From Klebsormidium nitens (taxonomy: Eukaryota > Streptophyta > Klebsormidiophyceae > Klebsormidiales > Klebsormidiaceae): 64,000 bases of DNA. Of this stretch, positions 56,288-64,000 are shown one piece after another. The stretch lies in contig DF237306.1 in the NCBI GenBank assembly GCA_000708835.1, positions 30,635-94,634 on the forward strand, in the 5' to 3' direction. The position numbers and the translations under genes are program-made. How positions within the stretch are numbered: position 1 is the stretch's first letter; each line of letters opens with the position of its first letter. The notes under the pieces were generated by a model that saw only the letters and a program-made list of their open reading frames with translations, was not told the DNA's origin and did not search any database.

Positions 56288-59200
56288 CTATCTCTTCTTG
56301 GTAGCTGCCAAAAGCTTGTCTCGTTCCTCGGTGACTCGCATTAGCTGCTGCTCGAGCTGTTCGATCAGCTTCGTTTGAAGCCCGTCCTTCCTGCAGGTAT
56401 GAAGTAAGCGGCTGGTTCATTACATGATACATTCCGAGATCTCTTCAGCTTTTCCAATACTGCTCTGCTCTGCAAAACATTACGACTTTGCTAGCTCGCC
56501 ACTCGCGCTTTTCTGTGCACAAGCGTTGCTCGCGAAATTGTAGCACCTTCCGCTTCATACGGCTGAACAGGGAACCAATACGCGGTGCTTGTCTTTACTG
56601 TCTTGATGGACAGCAAGGACAAACGGAAAGGGTTTACGGGCCGGGTTTCAAAGCTCGAGGTCTTCTGCAACAAAGATAGAACGTAAAAGAAGGTCCAAAC
56701 TCATTCCCACAAAGTCGGTCTCCTAGAATCAATCTTTGAAATCCAAACATTGATATTCACAACCCACAACTTTCCATCCAACCCACATATCCAAAACGAA
56801 TCCAACATGGATGTTGCAAAACGATTAAACCATATTCACATTGCAGCTCATAACTCACAACAAAACCATGATAACCACATCTGACCCTCAATCGCAGACC
56901 TCTTTCCTCTCCTTACTTGTTTAGGAACGTGAGGTACTGCTTGAGCCCCCGGTTTTCTTCCTCCAGTTGATCGGCCTTCTGCGCCTTGATCACTAGTTGA
57001 AGTTGCGTGACGTCATGAGACGGCGCCACGACAGGAGACACGACGGGAGGGCGCACAGGAGCAGGTGGTTTCGATTGCGGTTGCGGTTGAGGAGTCCTGC
57101 ATTCGGGCACATTTTGTTAGTTGGAAGAACTGAATCTCTAAACCCATCTCTAATCCAATTCCATCCCCTCTCTAACCGATACAGCAGGAGATATGAAAGG
57201 GTGCGCGTTGGGGCTACCGGTTTCAATTGCGGCTGCGGTTGATAAGTCCTGCGTTCGGGCCCTTCTTCTTTGTTAGTTGGAGAACTGGATCTCTAACCCA
57301 TCTTCAACCCGTCTCCATCTAATATCTGACCAATACAGCAGGAGGTATAAAAGGGTGCGCGTGTGGGGGCTGGCGGTTTTGATTGCGGCTGCGGTTGAGG
57401 AGTCCTGCATTCGGTCACTTCTTGTTACTTGGAACATGTGTCTTAGAAAGAAGTCCTGAAATCAATTGGTTAAAATAACCCTCTTACAAACCTCTTCGAC
57501 AACTTCAGCAGAAGCGCGTCTGGTGCAGTTGAGGAGTCCTGCATTCGGGCGGATCTTAAGGGTCAGGAGGACTGATAATTCCAGACCCCTCTCTGACGGA
57601 TCTTTAACCCACATCCATCCCAATCCTAACCCACTACCATCCCACCTCCAACCGGTCTCTTACCCAAAGGTTTAACCAGGTTGCTTTCTTCAAAAAATCC
57701 ACATTACCCATCAGTAGACCCGTACTTGTGAAGGGAATCAGATAAGCGCTTCGACGGTGTCTGAACTTTAAGAGTCGGTGCTCAGAAGCAGCTGCATGGA
57801 TAACTGCGACAGGTGCACATCAGCCGGCCGCAAAACGTGGGGCCCGAGAGGCAACATAATGTCAACCAAAAGATTTGAAGGCTTTGGGTAGCAGCGTTGG
57901 GGCAACTACGGCTACAATGGGGAAACCTGCATCGAGGTCAACAGAAGTGTTGCGTTGAAGCAAGCACCCCAAAGTGACGTCAGCTTTTTCCCGTCTCATG
58001 ACGATAACCCGCAGTGGAAGCGAGCGACATTCGGTGCTGACGGCCTGCGTCCGGTGCGAAGTCGACCGACTTAAAAGCGGGGGCGGCACACTATCTCGAC
58101 TCGGAAAGCAGAAACGCGTCTGGTGTGAAAGTGGGTCCCACACGAAGGATTCGCGCCGAGCAGAATTCAAGAGCGCCTTTGCAGAAAGTAAAAGCGGAGA
58201 AACGAGGGAACCGAGGGCGCTTACTTGCGCGGCGCCGGCTTCGTTTCTTTCTCCCCCCGGCCCCGCCTCTTTGTTTCCGCCGGCTTTGCAATGGGGGGCT
58301 TTTCGGACGTCCGGATCTCGGAGTACGCGCGGACCACCTCGCTGATGCTGGAGCTGGTGCGGCCGAGCCCCAGAGCATTGTCCGAAACATCTGCGGACAG
58401 AAGTTCAGGGTTTAAGAAACATAGAAAGGCAAAGTTCTATCCATTGTTTAGCTTTTCGGACGTCCAGATTTCGGAATACGCGCGGGCCACTTCGCTGATG
58501 CTGGAGCTGGTGCGGCCGAGCCCCAGAGCGTTGTCCGAAACATCTGCGGACAAAAGCTCAGGATTTAGAGGGCATAGAGAGGCAAAATGCTATCGAAACA
58601 TTTGAGGACGTCCGAATACTGGAGTACGCGGCACTTCACTAATGCTGGAGCTGGTGCGTCTGAGTCTTAGCCCGTTATCTGGAAAATCTATGAAAAAGAC
58701 TCAGTGGAATCACATGTAAGGTTTCAAACAGAGTATCACAGAATCCCAGGGTCTGACAGGAACAAACTGTGGGATTGAGAGTGACCGACCGTCCAGAACG
58801 TGCTAAGAGTGCACGGGAACGACCTGGGTATGCTGACGTAGGTGCTTACGAGCTCAGTGTCGAAATGGACGACGGCCAAGCTGGATAGTGAACGTGAAGT
58901 TTCGACGGCTGCAAATTGTACGGTCATTGGAAACCGGGTCCGTGTCTCTACGCTGACGGGTCAACGACCAATCGTTCAAAATCGTTGTACACACTAATTC
59001 AATCGGGGAGAGGACGCTTGCATGACGACGAGCATATTTGATTGCAGCTTTTGAGGGGGGACTCCCGATTCTTTTGAAGTGCCTTGAAAGAAGTCCACGT
59101 CCCTGCAAGGAGAAGTGGTGGCAAGTGGAGAGCGCTCATGGATAAGCGAATCTCAAAAATGGAGAATCTCAAGAGGAAACATCGCCAGACGTTCTTCGTT

Positions 59201-62200
59201 GTCGTTGTTGGAATATCTGACAATTCCTACACCAATGCAAGAGCAGATGAGCGGGTTGAAAACCCCTTTTTAAAACAAAGTCTCAGCCCGAAGGGGCAAA
59301 AGGAACAAACGGCGGTCTAATATCTTGTTCTGGCTGCAGTCGGAGCTTACAGCAAAAGTCGTAAGTCCCACCGCCACTGCCGAGGGACAAAAACTCTCCA
59401 TGCTTGACGTCACGGGGTTTCTAGCTTCGAACACCATCCTTCATCTTCATCTTCTGACAATCGACGATCGACGCAAACGCTGTTCGCGGGGCACTCACTG
59501 CTCGACGAGCGCTTGACAGGTGGCAGCATCTCAGTGGACGGCCCCCGCTTCCGCGAGAGGCTGCCCGGGTCGCTGCTTGCCGCCCGGAGGGGCTCGATCT
59601 TTTGCGCTGACGTCAAACCCTTGAGGGGCTGCGGCCGGCCCCGGTGGCGGGGCTGAGTGAGGGGGACGGTCATGAGGGGAGGGACTGACGGATTTTGCGC
59701 ACCTGCAAAAGTCGCGAAAAATCAGAGCGGGATGAGTGAGGAAAACGGTCATGAGGGGAGGGACTGAGGGATTTTTCGCGCCTGCAAAAGTCGCAAAAGA
59801 TCAGAGCGGGATAAGTGAGGGGGACGGACCGCGGGGTCCGTCCGCCTGAGAAAGAGTCAGAGGGTATGGATTGAGAAACATCTCTTTCTCGGTTCTCCTT
59901 CGCGAAAGTGAGTGAGGGGAACGGTAGAGGGGAGGGACGGATATCGCGCGTTACATCGCGATTTTAGAAGTAACAGTCGTCGTTTACGTCCGGGACGGTA
60001 GCATGTCAATTCAGGAGGGCAAAGCTGAGTGCGAACAAGGTGAGATGTCAATCCTCGAGAAGAGTTCCAAAGATCAGTTTCAACCCTCACCCGCGTTGCC
60101 TGAAGCGCCCTCTGATTGCGTAATGGAGCTTGGGAAAGGCGAGTCCGGCAACTGCGCGTCTAGCAGTTCTCGCAACCGTGGGGATAGGTACGACAGGGGG
60201 CTCTGGTGAGGGGACTGCCGGCTGCCGCGGATCGGTACCGTGGTTTGTTGGTTGGTTCGGTTGACCAGCCTGGCGGAACGAAAGCGTTGCAATAACTTAG
60301 CTGAGGTGCAAAAAGATGCATTGCTTCCTGGTGCCAAAGAAAGACATCTGCGGCAGCTTCAAATAACGTACTCCAGAGCAAGACAAGTGCATCAGGCCAG
60401 TTTCAGAGAAGGAATCTGAAATAATGAGTACACCAGTTAAAACACCATTTTGCACCCTAGCTCCGCACTGACCTGCTTTTCGAGTTCAGATTCAGTCTCA
60501 GTTCAGTATAGAGGATCCTGCAGAGCAATCCGCACCATCGATTGTACCAGGTGTTGACTCGAATTTCAGACCCATCATCCTTTCTTTTCACCAAATATAT
60601 AACTCTAGAATCTACTACCCTGTTCGTCCACCAGTCATCAGGTTTCGAAAGCTGCTGCCCATCTCAAACCCACCTCTTAAGCTCTTCAGCCATGTCCGGC
60701 GGCCGCTCCTTCTCCGGTTGCCCGTTATTTACATCGCCCGGCCCCTTACTCACACCCGCTTGTTCCGTTTTCACACCGTTTTCTTGCGCGGGTCTCGAGG
60801 CGGCCGCGTTTTCGGCCGCTGCCTTTGCCCAAACCACCGCAGGATCCACCTTCCCCTCGTCAATTGCTTTCATAACGTTATCTGCGGAGTACCCTTTTTG
60901 TTCAACCAGCTTACGCAGCTCAAATGACCGGCTCCGGGTGTAACGGATTGCCGGAGAGGGCGCCTTTGGTTGCGGCCGAGCTGCGTTTGCTACAGGTCCC
61001 CCGTTTTGAGCCCCCTCTTCTCTGCAGGTTAGGAAAATAACCGGGTTAGGAATCATGCAGTTTCGTTGTAGGCCTTTGAAGTGTCAGATTGATGTTGGGT
61101 GGATCACACTGCCTGGCTTGCAGTCGCTTTTGACATTCAGGACCAGAGACCTGGTGGTGGTCTAGAACTGACGATCTCAATGCACAGGTGTTCAACAGAG
61201 TGCCTTAAGATAACTCCTAAAGCAACCGCTGTTTATGGATTGGGCGATATTGAGCAACCGACTTGTTGGAACAGGTTTGCTCCAATGCGTGAAGCCGGCA
61301 AGAACCGACTTTCGCAGATTGAGCATGCCCCACAACAATGTAACGAAACCTGAAAGGAAGCCAGCACTCGCATGCGCAAAGGTTCTATCTCCATTCCACT
61401 CACACTTCTCTTTCCAAACAAGCAACAAGTCGCAGCCTTCCTTGCTTGAAGAGCAACAAAAGACCTGAACGAGGTTTGCTCTCACTTCTTCGGCGTGGGG
61501 GTGTTTCCCAGCTTATCCCAGTCAAAGAGGCTCGAAAGGAACGTATCCGTTGCGGCAGGATTCCCGTTGTCAACGTTACCATTGTCAACGTCCCCCATGC
61601 TGACATCAGCGGAGGCCGGGGGCTGCGTTTGCTCGACGCTCCCGTTGATGCCCTCCTCGGTGTCGATCCTGGCAGCAAAAACAGTGTACGTTTGAGTACC
61701 CAAATGAGCAAGACTAAGAGGGAGAAGATGGAGTCCGACTGATCGCAGCATGTAGTCAGTTTGAGGATACTTTCGCATGGTTTGGGGAGGAAGTGAGTGG
61801 CTCTTCAGAACACCCATGATACATGCGAAAGACGGCTGGTTTGCAAGTCGTGCGCAGGGCAGAGACATTCGCAAAACAGAGAGCAAAGGGCTATATCTGA
61901 GAAGACGTTATTCCGCAAAACCGTGTTGTATGCCTCGAGAAAGGCTCACTAAACGTGCAAGCCAGAGAGAATTTTATTCTGAACATGGTTTCATCACATC
62001 GTCAAGTTGGAACAAGCACGGCTGACAATCAGGTTAAGCAACACCACCTCAGGTTGATTGCTACAAAACATTCACAAAGCTTTCAGGAACCTCAGGCGAC
62101 AACAAACAGAATCTAGGGCTTACATGGTTGCGTCCGTGTCAGGCCGTTGGGGGGGGAAGCTTGCATGGGCATCAAACAAGCTTGGCAACTGCAAGAAAGC

Positions 62201-63218
62201 ATACTTGCGATTAAAGGTAACAGAAGACGAAGGGATCTGACGAAGGGATCTGTCAAGGGATATCTCAGACTCGCGTACAAGGGTTTATCAGGCAGGGAGA
62301 TATTCTTGGCATTGCATGAGGATGCTGGAGGTGCTTTCTGCGGAATCATTCTCTTACAAAATCATGTGCGCAGGGGCTTCAAATATACTGTTAAACGAGC
62401 TGCTGAGGTGGAGACTTGAAACCAACGACCACATTGCAGCCCCTTTCAGAAGTTGGACATGAACTAATAGCTATTGAACCATTCAGGGCATGTTGACAAG
62501 GAGAACTCAGAAGCCTTGCAGTGTAGTATATTTTGTCTGGGTCAGAATTTACAACCCATGCCTGCATTTCTGAGCAAAACGCTTCTTTCTTCACATAGGG
62601 CAGACCTTTGAGAACCAAGTGCTCATGCTCTGGATAGAGCTCTCATGCCAGCATTGAATGCTACAAGCAATCAGCAAACCCGAAATTTTAGGGTTTCCTA
62701 TGACCCCGTTCTTAAAAACTCAACCGCATCTTTATTTCAAGTCGTCTAGTGGCATCTCTGCATACACTGTACGTTTGCAAGCATGTCACATCAACCTCTC
62801 CTGTCCGTGTTTGGACCTTCTTTTGACAGTTCAGCTTCAAGCTTTGAAAATGAACCCAGTCTGTCAAACTCACCTCCTCCCCCAACCCCCCCGGGAGGGA
62901 CCACTCGCCCTTTGCAATCATGTCGCCCCACTTTGGAGAGGGCCCGATGTCACTTAGAAACTCTGAAACACCCTCCCGGTTGTCCAGAGCCCCGGGAGAG
63001 GGCAGCGTAGCCTCCCCGAACGACGTCAACAACTCCGTGTCGCTTTGAACATTTCTGACCTCCTCAAGTTTCAGAGCATGGTTGTTGCGGAGAGCAGGAC
63101 CGGTGTGCAAGGCTTCTAAACTAGAGGCGGTTTTTTTGCCGCTGAGGCTGCGGGTGAAGGGGCGATTCTCCAGGAAGCTGGCCACCATGCTTCCGGAAAT
63201 GACCATCCCCGACGACAT
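56288..63218 (-). CDS. Unrecognised 572-residue disordered protein with C-terminal coiled coil
   Basis: Nine exons join in phase: 63218-62874, 62337-62279, 61668-61486, 61021-60674, 60221-60091, 59702-59499, 58390-58225, 57096-56917 and 56390-56288. The N-terminal exon holds short ordered-looking motifs (GVSEFLSDIGPSPKWGDMIA, then KGEWSLPGG). Exon 3 has an Asn/Asp/Gly run and SSLFDWDKLG. Exon 4 has RYTRSRSFELRKLVEQKGYS followed by a helical ADNVMKAIDEGKVDPAVVWA. The centre is Ser/Pro/basic, then comes a Pro/Gln run (TPQPQPQSKPPAPVRPPVV). The last about 70 residues form a heptad-rich coiled coil (ADQLEEENRGLKQYLTFLNK, then LIEQLEQQLMRVTEERDKLL). The architecture suggests a scaffold or RNA-regulatory protein, but I cannot name a family. 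The 59-base exon 2 is the weakest join. Three exons have tandem copies of their acceptor edge in the upstream intron. Confidence 0.75.
57082..57560 (-). repeat. About 150-bp tandem repeat copying the acceptor edge of an exon
   Basis: The acceptor edge of the exon starting at 57096 reads, in plus sense, tgcggttgaggagtcctgca. It recurs in the neighbouring intron near 57234, 57390 and 57534, a spacing of 144-156 bases. The surrounding words (cagcaggag, aaagggtgcgcg, ctctaacc) also recur. Each copy keeps the ctgca that is the acceptor on the minus strand. Confidence 0.85.
58451..58690 (-). repeat. 152-bp tandem copies of a whole exon start
   Basis: The exon at 58390-58225 is followed, upstream on its own strand, by two further copies. 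The first starts at 58451 in plus sense (gcttttcggacgtcc) and is about 90 percent identical over about 110 bases. It keeps the acceptor and the frame for VSDNALGLGRTSSSISEV. The second, at about 58603, is more decayed. The period is 152 bases. The copies do not appear to have a usable donor. Confidence 0.85.
59655..59950 (-). repeat. 79-bp minisatellite overlapping an exon acceptor edge
   Basis: Units start at 59655 (gagtgagggggacggtcatg), 59734 and 59813 in plus sense, a period of 79 bases. A partial unit lies at about 59908. The exon starting at 59702 (minus) uses the cttttgcag acceptor in the first unit. The second unit carries an equivalent cttttgcag about 79 bases upstream, so an alternative acceptor exists in a different phase (79 is not a multiple of 3). 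Confidence 0.85.
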
Positions 63219-64000
63219 ACTGAGCCGCCAAATTCGCTTGCCCCCTCTAGTTGTTTTTGCAGCTCAGCAAGCTATTTCCTTCACTTACCTCCAAACGGCT
63301 GCAACAATAAGGCTGCCAATGCAAGAGCACAGAGACTGGGCAGCTGAAAAGCGTCTTCATCCAAGCACGTCAAAAAGCTGCAGCCCTTTCAACAGCCTTG
63401 AAACAGAGTTTGCACCACGCAAACTGCGACACTGCCTACTGAACTTCTTTTCACACACGAACCCCTGACGACCAGAAGAATGGCGTCTCTAACCACGTTC
63501 GAAGCTCTTGACATTGTGTTCCAACTTCAAGGTTTCCAATTCGCGTCCGTCAAGCAGCCCACTCACCTGCTACAGTCTCGGTGTAATACCTGCCTGTGCA
63601 CAGGTACCTACTAGGTACGGTAGGTACGCCGTACGGTACCTAGTACGAAACTTGTACCTTGAGATATGTCATGACGTGTATCCACTGGGGGCCCGCCACC
63701 AGCCATTATCGCCCCCAATGGCCGATATCGTCCCCCAATAGGAGGGGCTTGGGGGCCCAACGGGCCCCCAATGCACGAGTTGAGGGGGCCCGACGGGCCT
63801 CCAAAGAGCATCGTTAAGGGGCCCTGTTGCCTCCATACTTCAGTGTGAGGGGGCCCAATATTACTATGTATTCTACTCATATGTGACTTGCGATGAATAT
63901 TGCGTGTACAAATGTGTAATTGATTATCCTCGATTCGTCTACTAGGGGGGTTCTGTCGGAAGACTGATGTATTGAACTAGAAATGCCACCGGATCACCGA
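63219..64000. repeat. Window end: palindrome-rich, GC-rich repeat patch
   Basis: Upstream of the coiled-coil gene. At about 63600-63650 GGTACC/GTACGG words recur (ggtacctactaggtacggta). At about 63688-63855 the motif GGGGGCCC recurs in both orientations (gggggcccaacgggccccca, gggggcccgacgggcctcca), and cccccaatgg and cccccaatag flank it. This looks like foldback or degenerate satellite DNA. No gene was recognised. Confidence 0.6.

Noticed and set aside
60674-61021. eIF4E-binding motif in the coiled-coil gene (RYTRSRSFEL)
   Set aside because: The Y-x4-L-hydrophobic spacing is not met: position +5 after Tyr is Ser. A 4E-T identity is therefore not claimed.

Overview
The window is nuclear DNA of an intron-rich green eukaryote, most likely a streptophyte (charophyte) alga of the Klebsormidium type. 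I infer this from plant-type housekeeping enzymes (UDP-sugar pyrophosphorylase, GNA1, CBP20 closest to land-plant sequences), a plastid-type leader on the purine enzyme, many short exons split by introns of about 200-1000 bases with GT-AG borders, and moderate GC. The species assignment is not proven. No rRNA, tRNA, CRISPR or phage feature was seen.

Layout: MLH1 (minus, cut by the left edge; first five exons present); CBP20 (plus, 3565-6147); a decayed unrecognised coding relic (7730-8529); the C-terminal exons of a peroxiredoxin-like protein (8858-11030); GNA1 (minus, 12834-15483), head to head with phosphoribosylamine-glycine ligase (plus, 15892-20359); a tandem array of three about 2.7 kb units (21.0-28.1 kb) encoding an unrecognised single-pass membrane protein with a Cys-rich tail, of which only the third copy is open; UDP-sugar pyrophosphorylase (minus, 16 exons, 28917-39109), with a small inverted-repeat element near its 5' end; a small SAP-like/membrane protein (minus, 41081-42204); a secreted double alpha/beta-hydrolase gene (plus, 42791-47950) whose first domain lacks the serine nucleophile; an EGF-type membrane protein (plus, 49226-54784); and an unrecognised 572-residue coiled-coil protein (minus, 56288-63218).

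The genes do not form a pathway or operon. GNA1 and USP both serve nucleotide-sugar metabolism and PUR2 serves purine synthesis, but each looks like an independent eukaryotic gene. I rebuilt exons by hand, requiring matching splice phases and, where a family was recognised, agreement with the family's sequence. Most joins are phase-consistent; the N-terminus of the peroxiredoxin-like gene and the middle of the EGF gene are unresolved.

Two things stand out. First, the tandem membrane-protein family, with its conserved upstream blocks holding two ACGTG elements, has no homologue that I recognise. Second, in five multi-exon genes the introns carry diverged tandem copies of the neighbouring exon border, splice site included. 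The copies repeat at about 60-150 bp and usually lie beside the acceptor. This looks like a recurrent local process that copies exon edges into introns.
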